A stretch of DNA of 64,000 bases from Rhodoferax sp. (GCF_023700745.1 NZ_JAMPYG010000001.1:310001-374000), one strand, 5' to 3'; positions 54,324 to 63,172 are shown, numbered from the stretch's first letter. The notes: a model not told the origin generated them from the letters alone. Made by a program: numbers and translations.

Positions 54324-55589
54324 TTACCCGGTGCAGCTTCTGAACCCCGCATGCATGTCGTTGCGCTCGGGCGTGAAGTAATTGCGGTAGCGCGGGTGCA
54401 CCATGCGCTCGGCGCTGGCCCAACTGGCACCGCGCAGCACCGGCCGGTCGCCAAACCAGGGGGCCGAGTAGTCAAGGTAAGGGTGTGCCACAAAACCGGG
54501 GTACGGGCTAAACCTGCTGGCGGTCCATTCCCAGACCTCGCCCCAGTGAAAATCAGCCTGGGTCATGGCGGCCTGTTCCCACTGTGCTTCGGTGGGCAAC
54601 TGGCGGCCGGCCCAACGGCACCAGGCCTCGGCCTCGAAATAACTCAGGTGACAGGCGGGGGCTTCCAGGTCCAGCGCGTGCCACTGACCAAAGCGGCATT
54701 GTTCCCACAGCGGCGCGCCCTGGCCCAGGCTGACCTGGCGCAAATAACGCGGACTGGCCACAACCGCAGCGCCCTGCCCGGCTTGCAGCCACTGCCAGCC
54801 CGGCCCGGACCACCACTGGGCGTCGGTATAGCCACCTGCCTCGACAAAGGGCAAATAGCGCCGCCACGACACCGGTCGGTCGTCGATGGCATAGGCGTCC
54901 AGCGGCACGCTGTGCGGCCCCAGTTCGTTGTCAAAGGCAAAGCCCTGGCCTGTGTAGCCCAGCGTCCAGTCACCCGCCGCCAGTTTGAGCAACTGCGCCG
55001 AGCCACGGGTTCGCGGGGTCTGGTCGTGGATAAGCGCTGGCGGCAGCGCCAAGGCCAGGGACTGCGCCATATAGACGGCCGCCTCGCCGTGCATGTCTTC
55101 ATGGAACAAGGCCAGGCGGTAGAAATACAGCGCGGCATCGTCGGTGGGTTCAGCCGCCAGCAAGGCCAGGGTCTGCGCCAGCGTGGCCTGCAGATACGCC
55201 CGGGTGGCCTGCAAGTCAGGCAGCGGCAAATGCCAACGGCTGTCGTGCGCCACCACACTGGAGTTGTACAGTGCATCGGCTTGCGGCAACAACGCGGGCA
55301 CGCGTGCCACCAGCGGATCCGCCTGCACCCCCAAACGGCGCTGCGGGTTGCGCGCCAGCCAGAATTCCTGAAACCAGGCGATGTGACCTGCTTCCCACAG
55401 CGGCGGGTTAAGTTGTGGGCTGCACGGCACGGCCAGCCCCGGCCCCAGCGCTGCCTCGTAGGCATTCAGCAAGGCCAGCGTGCGGGCGCGGCTGGCCTGC
55501 AGCAGCTGCGCCAACGCCTGCGGGTCTGCGCTGCGCGCCGCCTGGGCGGGTTGCCAGCGGTGCCAGGGTGGAGTCGACTCGGGGAGCAT
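54324..55589 (-). CDS. senA: Selenoneine synthase SenA (EgtB-like, SUMF1 domain)
   Basis: Non-heme iron enzyme that couples a selenosugar (or a sulfur donor) to hercynine. The 421-residue protein has a DinB-like N-terminal domain with likely iron ligands H69, H163 and H167 (GHIAWF, HEDMH) and a C-terminal SUMF1/FGE-like domain (QLPTEAQWEQAA, WEWTASRFSPYPGF). The family name rests on homology to EgtB together with the adjacent senB and senC. An ordinary EgtB role is the alternative. The ATG at 55589 lies only 5 bp from the divergent senB ATG. Confidence 0.85.
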   Translation of the reverse strand: MLPESTPPWHRWQPAQAARSADPQALAQLLQASRARTLALLNAYEAALGPGLAVPCSPQLNPPLWEAGHIAWFQEFWLARNPQRRLGVQADPLVARVPALLPQADALYNSSVVAHDSRWHLPLPDLQATRAYLQATLAQTLALLAAEPTDDAALYFYRLALFHEDMHGEAAVYMAQSLALALPPALIHDQTPRTRGSAQLLKLAAGDWTLGYTGQGFAFDNELGPHSVPLDAYAIDDRPVSWRRYLPFVEAGGYTDAQWWSGPGWQWLQAGQGAAVVASPRYLRQVSLGQGAPLWEQCRFGQWHALDLEAPACHLSYFEAEAWCRWAGRQLPTEAQWEQAAMTQADFHWGEVWEWTASRFSPYPGFVAHPYLDYSAPWFGDRPVLRGASWASAERMVHPRYRNYFTPERNDMHAGFRSCTG

Positions 55590-55594
55590 GGCTG

Positions 55595-56623
55595 ATGACC
55601 TCCATCAAAAAACAAGTGGTGATTGTGAGCCCGGCGCTGGCCGATGCCAACAACGGCAATTGGCAAACCGCCAGGCGTTGGCAAAAATTTCTGCAGACAC
55701 CCACAGCCAGCCACCCCGGATTCCAGGTGCGCATCGTGACCCAGTGGCCTGATGGCCCGGCTGCCGCACACGACAGCGCCATGATCGCCTTGCACGCGCG
55801 GCGCTCGGCGGCGTCGGTCAACGCCTGGGCGCAAAGCCAGTGGTGTGACACAGACTTGCAGCCGGTGGCCGGCCTGGCCGTGGTGCTGACCGGCACCGAC
55901 CTGTACCGCGACATCCAGACGGATGTGCAGGCCCAGCGTTCGCTGCAGTTGGCACAGCGCCTGGTGGTGTTGCAAGACCTGGGCTTGGCGCGCTTGCCGA
56001 CGGCGCTACACCCCCGCACCCAAGTGATTTATCAGTCCACGTCGGCGCGCCAGAGCCTGGCCAAATCGGCGCGCTTGCTCAGGGCGGTGATGGTCGGCCA
56101 CCTGCGCGACGAGAAGTCGCCACAGACCCTGTTTGCCGCCGCCCGACTGCTAGAGCCCTTTGATGCCATTCACATCGACCACATTGGCGCGCCACTGGAC
56201 GCCGCCCTGGCGGCCCAGGCGCAGGCCACGGCCACCGCCTGCCCTGGCTACCGCTGGCTGGGCGCCTTGCCGCACGAGGCCACGCGCCGGCGCATCCAGC
56301 GCGCCCATGTGCTGGTGCACACCAGCCGCATGGAAGGCGGCGCCCATGTGGTGATGGAGGCGGTGCGCTGCGGCACACCGGTGCTGGCCTCGCGCATTGA
56401 CGGCAATGTGGGCATGCTGGGGACCGATTACGCGGGCTACTTTGACTGGGACAATGCACACCAGCTGGTCGATCTGCTGCGGCGCTGCCGCCACGAACCA
56501 GCTTTTTTGGCGCTTTTGCAAGCCCAGTGCGCAGCGCGTGCACCGCTGTTTGCGCCAGAGGCCGAGCAATTGGCGCTGCAACAGCTGGTGACCGGACTCA
56601 CCGCACCGCCCGCCTGCCGCTGA
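55595..56623 (+). CDS. senB: Selenosugar synthase SenB (glycosyltransferase)
   Basis: GT4-like glycosyltransferase of 342 residues, predicted to build a selenosugar from selenophosphate and a UDP-sugar. The start at 55595 has GGGGAG upstream, inside the senA coding region. N-terminal VVIVSPALADANNGNWQTARRW and the late EGGAHVVMEAVRCGTPVLAS nucleotide-sugar motif are typical. The nearest named proteins are the SenB family of selenoneine clusters. It lies between senA (divergent) and senC. Confidence 0.86.
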   Translation: MTSIKKQVVIVSPALADANNGNWQTARRWQKFLQTPTASHPGFQVRIVTQWPDGPAAAHDSAMIALHARRSAASVNAWAQSQWCDTDLQPVAGLAVVLTGTDLYRDIQTDVQAQRSLQLAQRLVVLQDLGLARLPTALHPRTQVIYQSTSARQSLAKSARLLRAVMVGHLRDEKSPQTLFAAARLLEPFDAIHIDHIGAPLDAALAAQAQATATACPGYRWLGALPHEATRRRIQRAHVLVHTSRMEGGAHVVMEAVRCGTPVLASRIDGNVGMLGTDYAGYFDWDNAHQLVDLLRRCRHEPAFLALLQAQCAARAPLFAPEAEQLALQQLVTGLTAPPACR

Positions 56624-56665
56624 CAGCCACCGCTCTTTTTTGTTTTTTCTGAAGCTTTTCTCCTG

Positions 56666-58957
56666 ATGCAACACCCCAGTCAACCCATTGCCAGAGACAT
56701 CGTGCTGATTGGCGGCGGCCACAGCCATGTGGGCGTGCTCAAACGCTTTGGCATGCAGCCCGAAACCGGCGTGCGCCTGACCGTGATCTGCACCGATGTC
56801 CATACGCCCTACTCTGGCATGTTGCCAGGCTACGTGTCGGGCCACTACGCTTATGACGAGGTGCATATCGACCTAGCAGGGCTGGCCGTGTTTGCCGGTG
56901 CCCGGCTTTACCGCGACGAGGTGGTGGGCATTGACCGCGCGGCCCAAAAAGTGCTGTGCCGCCATCGCCCGCCGGTGCCTTACGACTGCTTGTCGATCAA
57001 CATCGGCTCGACGCCGCGCCTGAACGGTGTCACCGGGGCCGATGCCTTCAGCACGCCGGTCAAGCCCATCACCCGCTTCAACCAGCGCTGGCTGGCGCTG
57101 CTGGCCAGGGTGCAAGAGCACACCCAGGGGCTACTGCGCATTGCGGTGGTTGGCGCCGGGGCTGGCGGGGTTGAGCTGCTGTTGTCAATGCAGTATCGCC
57201 TGCGCCAGGAACTGATGTCTCGCGGGCACGACCCCGCACTGCTGCAGTTTCACCTGCTCACAGCGACAGACAGCATCCTGCCGACCCACAACACGCGGGT
57301 GCGCCGCAAGTTTGCCAGCGTGCTGGCCGAGCGTGGTGTGCAGGTGCTCCTGAATGCGGAGGTCACGCGGGTCGAACCCGGTCGGCTGCTCTGTGCTGGC
57401 GGCCAGGTGGTCGAGGCCGACGAGATCATGTGGGTCACGCAAGCGGGCGGTGCGCCCTGGCTGCAAGATACCGGCCTGGCGCTCGATGCCGGCGGCTTTG
57501 TGCGGGTGAACGACCAGCTGCAAACCGTCACCGATCCGACCATTTTTGCCGCCGGCGACATTGCCGCCATGGACAATTTCCCGCTGGAAAAGGCCGGCGT
57601 GTTTGCCGTTCGCATGGGCCGGCCGCTGGCCGACAACCTGCGCCTGAGCGTGCAGGGTCGCGCCTTGCGGAGCTACCGGCCGCAATCGCGCTGGCTCGCC
57701 CTGATCAGCACCGGCGACCGTTATGCCGTGGCCTCGCGCGGCGCTTTGGGTTTCTGGGGTGACTGGGTGTGGCGCTGGAAAGACGGGATCGACCGGCGTT
57801 TCATGCGCAATTTTTCCGAATTTCCCGACATGCAAGCCAAAACGGAGGCACCGGCGCGCAGCACAACGTCACAACTGGCGCTGAACCCGGACGAAGCCCT
57901 GCAGGCGATTTCGGCCATCGCCATGCGCTGCGGTGGCTGTGGTGCCAAGGTGGGAGCCACAGTACTGTCAAGGGCGCTCGCGTCCTTGCAAGTGGTGCAG
58001 CGCGACGATGTACTCATCGGCCTCAAAGACCCCGACGACGCGGCGGTGGTGCGCGTGCCGCCCGGCATGGCACTGGTGCATTCAGTGGACTTTTTCCGCG
58101 CCTTTGTCGACGACCCCTACCTGTTCGGCAAGGTTGCCGCCAACCACGCCCTGGGTGACATTTTTGCCATGGGCGCCGAGCCGCAGTCGGCCACCGCCAT
58201 TGCCACCGTGCCCCCGGGGCTGGAGGCCAAGGTCGAAGACCTGCTGTTCCAGATGATGAGCGGCGCGGTCGAGGTGCTCAACGACGCCGGCTGTGCGCTG
58301 GTGGGCGGTCACACCGGGGAAGGGTCTGAACTGGCACTGGGCTTTGCGGTGAACGGCCTGATGGACGAGCAGCTGGCAGGTGTCACGCGCAAAGGTGGCA
58401 TGCAGCCCGGCGATGTGCTGATTCTGACCAAGCCGATTGGCACCGGCACACTGTTTGCCGCCCACGCCCGGCTGGCGGCCAAGGGGCGCTGGATCGACGC
58501 CGCGCTGCAGTCCATGGTGCTGTCCAACCGGCAAGGTGCCCAGTGCCTGCGCGACTTTGGCGCCACCGCCTGCACCGACCTGACCGGCTTTGGCCTGCTG
58601 GGCCACCTCGTCGAGATGACCCGGGCCTCAGAGGTAGATGCCGAACTGGTGTTGTCAGCGCTGCCGCTGCTGGAAGGTGCGCAGGAAACCGTAGCGGCGG
58701 GCATCGTGAGCTCGCTGCAACCCGCCAATGTGCGCCTGCGCCGGGCGCTGCGCAATCAGGAAGAATTTGTCATTCACCCGCGTTACCCGCTGCTGTTCGA
58801 CCCACAAACTGCCGGTGGCCTGCTGGCCAGCGTACCGGCTGACCGGGCTCAAGGCTGTGTGGCGGCATTGCAGGCAGCTGGTTATAGCAACACAGCCATC
58901 ATTGGGCGCATCCTGGCGCAGGGCGAGGCGCTGGAGCCTGTGGTGTTATTACCGTGA
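56666..58957 (+). CDS. senC: Selenide, water dikinase fused to an NADH-dehydrogenase-like flavoprotein (SenC/SelD)
   Basis: Two-domain 763-residue protein. Residues 1 to about 380 form a pyridine-nucleotide-disulfide oxidoreductase-type flavoprotein (IGGGHSHVGVL, GAGAGGVEL, FAAGDIAAMDNFPLEKAGVFA). Residues about 405-763 are SelD, with C425 in GCGAK at the position of the catalytic Cys/Sec of E. coli SelD and DFFRAFVDDPY and GHTGEGSE motifs. Selenophosphate made here would feed SenB. The upstream domain may supply reduced selenium or redox coupling. It starts 42 bp after senB, same strand. A general selD role cannot be excluded. Confidence 0.88.
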   Translation: MQHPSQPIARDIVLIGGGHSHVGVLKRFGMQPETGVRLTVICTDVHTPYSGMLPGYVSGHYAYDEVHIDLAGLAVFAGARLYRDEVVGIDRAAQKVLCRHRPPVPYDCLSINIGSTPRLNGVTGADAFSTPVKPITRFNQRWLALLARVQEHTQGLLRIAVVGAGAGGVELLLSMQYRLRQELMSRGHDPALLQFHLLTATDSILPTHNTRVRRKFASVLAERGVQVLLNAEVTRVEPGRLLCAGGQVVEADEIMWVTQAGGAPWLQDTGLALDAGGFVRVNDQLQTVTDPTIFAAGDIAAMDNFPLEKAGVFAVRMGRPLADNLRLSVQGRALRSYRPQSRWLALISTGDRYAVASRGALGFWGDWVWRWKDGIDRRFMRNFSEFPDMQAKTEAPARSTTSQLALNPDEALQAISAIAMRCGGCGAKVGATVLSRALASLQVVQRDDVLIGLKDPDDAAVVRVPPGMALVHSVDFFRAFVDDPYLFGKVAANHALGDIFAMGAEPQSATAIATVPPGLEAKVEDLLFQMMSGAVEVLNDAGCALVGGHTGEGSELALGFAVNGLMDEQLAGVTRKGGMQPGDVLILTKPIGTGTLFAAHARLAAKGRWIDAALQSMVLSNRQGAQCLRDFGATACTDLTGFGLLGHLVEMTRASEVDAELVLSALPLLEGAQETVAAGIVSSLQPANVRLRRALRNQEEFVIHPRYPLLFDPQTAGGLLASVPADRAQGCVAALQAAGYSNTAIIGRILAQGEALEPVVLLP

Positions 58958-59043
58958 TTCGTTTGGAAAACTTCTGACCTTGACGAATTTTTGGCTTAGG
59001 CGCTGCCTCTGATACTTTAAAGATATTGTTAACGCTAAACCGC

Positions 59044-59115
59044 GCAGTGGCTGGCTTTGGCGGCTTCCTCATACTGGAGTACCAGAAATCGTCAGCCCCC
59101 AAAGCCAGCCACTGC
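59044..59115. repeat. Stem-loop A with 17-bp perfect arms
   Basis: Arms GCAGTGGCTGGCTTTGG (59044-59060) and its exact complement (59099-59115) enclose a 38-nt loop. The loop contains a 19-bp core at 59073-59091 (ACTGGAGTACCAGAAATCG) that recurs inverted in stem-loop B. Confidence 0.8.
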
Positions 59116-59188
59116 ACTGACGCTGGTGAAAAAATAAAGATTGGTAACTCGGTTTTTTTACCACCTTTGCATATCCACCGCCTCGCGT

Positions 59189-59257
59189 GGCAACCGGCAG
59201 GGGTGGTCACCGATTTCTGGTACCCCAGTTGAGAGGTGGCCGCCCCTACCGGTTGCC
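59189..59257. repeat. Stem-loop B with 18-bp arms
   Basis: Arms GGCAACCGGCAGGGGTGG (59189-59206) and CCGCCCCTACCGGTTGCC (59240-59257) match at 16 of 18 positions. The loop carries CGATTTCTGGTACCCCAGT at 59211-59229, the inverted copy of the core in stem-loop A (18 of 19 identical). Confidence 0.8.
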
Positions 59258-59261
59258 GCGC

Positions 59262-59346
59262 GCAGCACAAAACAAGCTACCCCAAGCAGTGCAGCACAGA
59301 GCGACCAACCCCGTCGTTTGCCCCTCGCAGCACAAAAAACTTTACC
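59262..59346 (+). repeat. Three imperfect direct repeats (GCAGCACA...)
   Basis: GCAGCACA starts at 59262, 59291 and 59327, each followed by about 20 bp of similar A- and C-rich sequence (for example AAACAAGCTACC against AAAAACTTTACC). Spacing is 29 and 36 bp. The stretch lies just after stem-loop B and before the tetR gene. Confidence 0.5.
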
Positions 59347-59386
59347 CAGCCTTCACACCCCATTTCAGCTTCAAGCCCTAGAATAG

Positions 59387-59402
59387 GTAATTGATTAATT
59401 AC
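59387..59402. promoter_or_regulatory. Palindromic TetR-type operator
   Basis: GTAATTGATTAATTAC is a palindrome (GTAATT/AATTAC around GATT) 10 bp before the tetR ATG. Autoregulation of the operon by its own TetR is likely. Confidence 0.65.
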
Positions 59403-59412
59403 TTCAGGCAAC

Positions 59413-60051
59413 ATGCAAGTTCTGGACAAGACAGCCAAACAGCGCACCGAGGTGCGTCAAGCCGGGTTGGTGGACGCCGCACTGATGCTGGCTGCGCAAC
59501 GCAGCCCGGCAGACATCACCACAGCTGACCTGGCGCATGCGGTCGGCATATCGCAAGGTGCAGTGTTCAAGCACTTCGCCAGCAAGGAAGCCATCTGGCT
59601 GGCCGTGCTCGACTGGATGGCCGACACCTTGATGGCGCGTCTGCAACTGGCGGCCAAGGGTGCAGAAAACGTCGCCTTGCCGGCCCTGCGAGCGGTCTTT
59701 CTGGCCCATGTGGACTTCGTCATGCACTACCCCGGCGTGCCCCGGCTGATCTTTCAGGAGCTACAGCGTCCGGGCGACACCGCGCTGAAAAACCGGGTGC
59801 GTGAGTTGCTGCTGCACTATCGACAGTTGCTGCTGGGCGTCTTGCAGCAGGCCCAAACACAGCAGGCACTGCGCCCAGGCATCGACCTTTCCGCCGCCGC
59901 CGTGCTGTTCATCGGTTCAATCCAGGGCCTGGTGATGCAAGCCATGCTGGCTGACGATGTGCCCGCCATTGCCAGACAGGCTCCTGGCGTTTTTGCCATT
60001 CTCCAACAGGGGCTGCAATGCCCGCCCAATGACCTTGAAGGAAGACCATGA
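59413..60051 (+). CDS. TetR/AcrR family transcriptional regulator
   Basis: A 212-residue regulator with an N-terminal helix-turn-helix (about residues 30-55: TADLAHAVGISQGAVFKHFASKEAIW) and an all-helical effector domain. It overlaps the following adaptor gene by 4 bp, so it is in one transcript with the efflux genes that it probably represses. Confidence 0.9.
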   Translation: MQVLDKTAKQRTEVRQAGLVDAALMLAAQRSPADITTADLAHAVGISQGAVFKHFASKEAIWLAVLDWMADTLMARLQLAAKGAENVALPALRAVFLAHVDFVMHYPGVPRLIFQELQRPGDTALKNRVRELLLHYRQLLLGVLQQAQTQQALRPGIDLSAAAVLFIGSIQGLVMQAMLADDVPAIARQAPGVFAILQQGLQCPPNDLEGRP

Positions 60052-61244
60052 ACGCCACAGCCTTACTCAAACGCCGCCTGATGCTGGGTGCCATTGCCCT
60101 GGCCCTCGTCGCCGGCATGGCCTATGTGTCGCTGCGCACCGGCCCGCTGGCGCCCATCAAGGTCACAGTGGCCAGCCCCGTCGAGGGCAGTCTGAACCCG
60201 TCCATTTTTGGCATCGGCACGGTCGAAGCGCGGCGCAGCTGGATGGTCGGTCCGACCGTGGCCGGGCGCGTGTTGAGCGTCAAGGTAGATGTGGGCGACC
60301 AGGTCAAGGCCGGGCAACTGCTGGCCGAAATGGACCCGGTGGACTTGAGTGAGCGCCTGGCCGCATTGGATGCCTCATTGGCGCGGGCTGGCAGTGCCCA
60401 GGCTGCCGCGCAGGCACAGTTGCTGGACTCCAAAGCACGCAGCGCGTTAGCTGCCAGCACGACCCAACGCAACCAGGACCTGGCACGGCAAAACTTCATC
60501 AGCCCCGGCGCGCTGGATGCCGTCCTGCAGAGCCAGGCTTCGGCCAGCGCGGCAGTACAGGCGGCGCAAGCCAATCTGGCAGGCACCGGCCAGGACCTGA
60601 CGCGCCTCAAAGCAGAGCGCGCAGCATTGGCACAGCAGCATGACAACTTACGCCTGTTCGCCCCGGCCGACGCGGTGGTGACCACGCGTGACGCCGAGGC
60701 GGGCAGCACGGTGGTGGCGGGACAACCCGTGCTGCGCCTGATGGACCCGGCCAGCCTGTGGATCAGGCTGCGTGTTGACCAGGGCCGCTCGGCCGGTCTG
60801 GCCAACGGTGTCAAGGCCAGCATCGTGCTGCGTTCCCGACCACAAACGCCCTTGAGCGGCCAGGTGGCACGGCTGGAACTGTTGGCCGACAGCGTGACCG
60901 AAGAGCGCCTGGCCCAGGTGGCGTTTGATGCGCCGCCGACTGCCGTGTCGGTGGGGGAAATGGCCGAAGTCACCTTGCAACTGCCCACCACCACGCCGGC
61001 ACTGCTGTTACCCAACGCCGCCATCCAGTATCAACAAGGCCAGAGCGGTGTCTGGCGCGTGACCAGTGGCAAGCCTGAATTCACTTCGGTGGAGCTCGGC
61101 ATCCAGAGCCTGGACGGCCAGGTGCAGGTGCTCAAGGGACTGGATAAAAGCGACCAGGTGGTGGTCTACAGCCAGAAAGCCCTGAGCAGCGGCTCGCGCA
61201 TCTCGGTGGTAGACGCCTTGGTGAAGCCCGAGGCATCCCAATGA
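60048..61244 (+). CDS. HlyD/RND-type periplasmic adaptor subunit
   Basis: Membrane fusion protein of 398 residues: an N-terminal anchor (about 13-30, MLGAIALALVAGMAYVSLR), biotinyl-lipoyl half-motifs (VGPTVAGRVLSVKVDVGDQVKAG), a coiled-coil hairpin region (about 100-190, Ala/Gln/Lys-rich) and a beta-barrel. It would link the downstream permease to an outer-membrane factor. Its ends overlap neighbours by ATGA. Similar adaptors pair with DevBCA-type exporters. Confidence 0.89.
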   Translation: MNATALLKRRLMLGAIALALVAGMAYVSLRTGPLAPIKVTVASPVEGSLNPSIFGIGTVEARRSWMVGPTVAGRVLSVKVDVGDQVKAGQLLAEMDPVDLSERLAALDASLARAGSAQAAAQAQLLDSKARSALAASTTQRNQDLARQNFISPGALDAVLQSQASASAAVQAAQANLAGTGQDLTRLKAERAALAQQHDNLRLFAPADAVVTTRDAEAGSTVVAGQPVLRLMDPASLWIRLRVDQGRSAGLANGVKASIVLRSRPQTPLSGQVARLELLADSVTEERLAQVAFDAPPTAVSVGEMAEVTLQLPTTTPALLLPNAAIQYQQGQSGVWRVTSGKPEFTSVELGIQSLDGQVQVLKGLDKSDQVVVYSQKALSSGSRISVVDALVKPEASQ

Positions 61245-62434
61245 TCAGCCTGGCCGGCCGCGACATCCTGCATGGTTGGGGCAAGTTTGCCCTCACCGGC
61301 CTGGGGCTGGGCTTGCTGATTGGCGTGACGCTTTCGATGGCTGGTATCTACCGCGGCATGGTGGATGATGCGCAGGCCCTGCTGAGCAACAGCCAGGCTG
61401 AGCTGTGGGTGGTGCAAAAAGACACCCAGGGCCCGTATGCGGAGTCGTCCAGCATCAAGGACGACGTGGTGCGCAGCGTGCGCGGCATGCCAGGCGTAGC
61501 GCAAGCCGCCAACGTGACCTACCTCACCATGCAGGTGCAGCGCCCCGGTGGCGAGGAAGCCCGCACCATGGTGGTGGGCGTGGAGCCCGGCAAACCCGGT
61601 GCGCCGGCTTACCTGGTGGCCGGGCGCCAGCTTACCCGCAACCACTATGAAGCCGTGGCCGATGTCAAGACCGGCCTCAAGCTGGGCGACGCGGTGCGCG
61701 TGCGCCGCCACAACTACACCGTGGTCGGGCTCACCGCACGCATGGTGTCCTCGGGCGGTGACCCGATGCTGTTTGTGCCGCTCAAGGACGCGCAGGAAGC
61801 GCAGTTTTTAAAGGACAACGACAGCATCGTCAATGACCGCACCCGCACCGCGGCCAACCCGGCTTTCAACCGCCCCGGCGTGCCGGGATTGCTCGATGCG
61901 GTACAAAACCTGCAAACCAGCAGCCACAACGTCAACGCCGTGCTGGTGCAGTTGCAACCGGGCTGGCAGGCCGATGAGGTGGCCGATGCCCTGAAGCGCT
62001 GGAAGCATGTGCAGGTTTACACCCGCGCTGGTATGGAAGACATCCTGGTGGCCAAGTTGATTGCCACCTCGGCCCGCCAAATCGGCATGTTTCTGGCGAT
62101 CCTGGCGGTGGTGAGCGCGGCCATTGTGGCCTTCATCATTTACACCATGACGCTGGGCAAAATCCGCGAAATTGCGGTGCTCAAGCTGATTGGCACGCGC
62201 AACACGACGATTGCCAGCATGATCCTGCAACAGGCCATGGGGCTCGGGCTGATCGGCTTCATGGTGGGCAAGATCTCGGCCACGGTCTGGGCGCCGATTT
62301 TCCCCAAATACGTGCTGCTGATGCCGCGCGATGCGGTCATCGGCCTGCTCGCCACCCTGCTCATTTGCGCCCTGGCCAGCACACTGGCGATTCGCGTGGC
62401 GCTCAAGGTCGACCCCGCCGAGGCGATTGGATGA
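61241..62434 (+). CDS. FtsX/MacB-like ABC transporter permease (DevC-like)
   Basis: A 397-residue permease with one N-terminal transmembrane segment (FALTGLGLGLLIGVTLSMAGIYRG), a large periplasmic domain (about 45-275), and three further helices in the C-terminal FtsX domain (IGMFLAILAVVSAAIVAFIIYTM and following). The DevBCA-type arrangement suggests lipid or macrolide-type export; the substrate is unknown. Confidence 0.88.
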   Translation: MISLAGRDILHGWGKFALTGLGLGLLIGVTLSMAGIYRGMVDDAQALLSNSQAELWVVQKDTQGPYAESSSIKDDVVRSVRGMPGVAQAANVTYLTMQVQRPGGEEARTMVVGVEPGKPGAPAYLVAGRQLTRNHYEAVADVKTGLKLGDAVRVRRHNYTVVGLTARMVSSGGDPMLFVPLKDAQEAQFLKDNDSIVNDRTRTAANPAFNRPGVPGLLDAVQNLQTSSHNVNAVLVQLQPGWQADEVADALKRWKHVQVYTRAGMEDILVAKLIATSARQIGMFLAILAVVSAAIVAFIIYTMTLGKIREIAVLKLIGTRNTTIASMILQQAMGLGLIGFMVGKISATVWAPIFPKYVLLMPRDAVIGLLATLLICALASTLAIRVALKVDPAEAIG

Positions 62435-63165
62435 GCACCATGAACACACAACAAACAAGCACGGGCGGCATCCGCATTGAAGGCCTGCGCAAGGTCTACG
62501 GCAAGGGTGACAGCGCCGTCGAGGCCCTGAAAAACGTCAACCTGGTGGTGGCGCCTGGCGAGGTGGTGGGACTGGTTGGACCCTCTGGTTCGGGCAAGAG
62601 CACACTGCTTAAATGCCTGGGCGCCATCATCGAACCAACCTCGGGGCGCATGACCCTGGGCAGCGACGTGATTTACGACAACGGCTGGAAGGTGCCCGAC
62701 CTGCGCGCGCTGCGGCGGGACCGCATTGGCTTCATTTTTCAGGCGCCCTATCTGATCCCGTTTCTGGATGTGACCGACAACGTGGCGCTGCTGCCCATGC
62801 TGGCCGGTCAGGCCAACCCGCAAGCCCGAGCCCGGGCGCTGGAATTGCTCACCGCGCTCGATGTGCAGCACCGCGCCAAAGCCGAACCCTCACAACTCTC
62901 GGGGGGCGAGCAGCAACGGGTTTCCATAGCACGGGCATTGGCCAACCGTCCGCCGGTGATCCTGGCCGACGAACCCACTGCGCCGCTCGACAGCGAACGT
63001 GCCCTGGGCGTGATGCGCATCCTGAACCAGATGGCGGTGCAGGCCCATACCGCGATCATCGTGGTGACGCACGACGAAAAAATCATTCCCACCTTCAAGC
63101 GGATCTACCATATCCGCGACGGCCAAACCGTTGAAGAAGCCGGCGAAGGCCGCTCGCTGGCTTAG
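62431..63165 (+). CDS. ABC transporter ATP-binding protein (DevA-like)
   Basis: A 244-residue ATPase, MacB/LolD/DevA-like. Walker [25 protein letters not shown] signature and [12 protein letters not shown] are intact. The start at 62431 overlaps the permease stop by 4 bp. With the two genes before it, it forms a tripartite exporter under a TetR regulator. Confidence 0.9.
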   Translation: MSTMNTQQTSTGGIRIEGLRKVYGKGDSAVEALKNVNLVVAPGEVVGLVGPSGSGKSTLLKCLGAIIEPTSGRMTLGSDVIYDNGWKVPDLRALRRDRIGFIFQAPYLIPFLDVTDNVALLPMLAGQANPQARARALELLTALDVQHRAKAEPSQLSGGEQQRVSIARALANRPPVILADEPTAPLDSERALGVMRILNQMAVQAHTAIIVVTHDEKIIPTFKRIYHIRDGQTVEEAGEGRSLA

Positions 63166-63172
63166 TGGCGTT

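Noticed and set aside
59262-59346. Possible short CRISPR array
   Set aside because: Only three diverged units of unequal spacing, no conserved spacers of uniform length and no cas genes.
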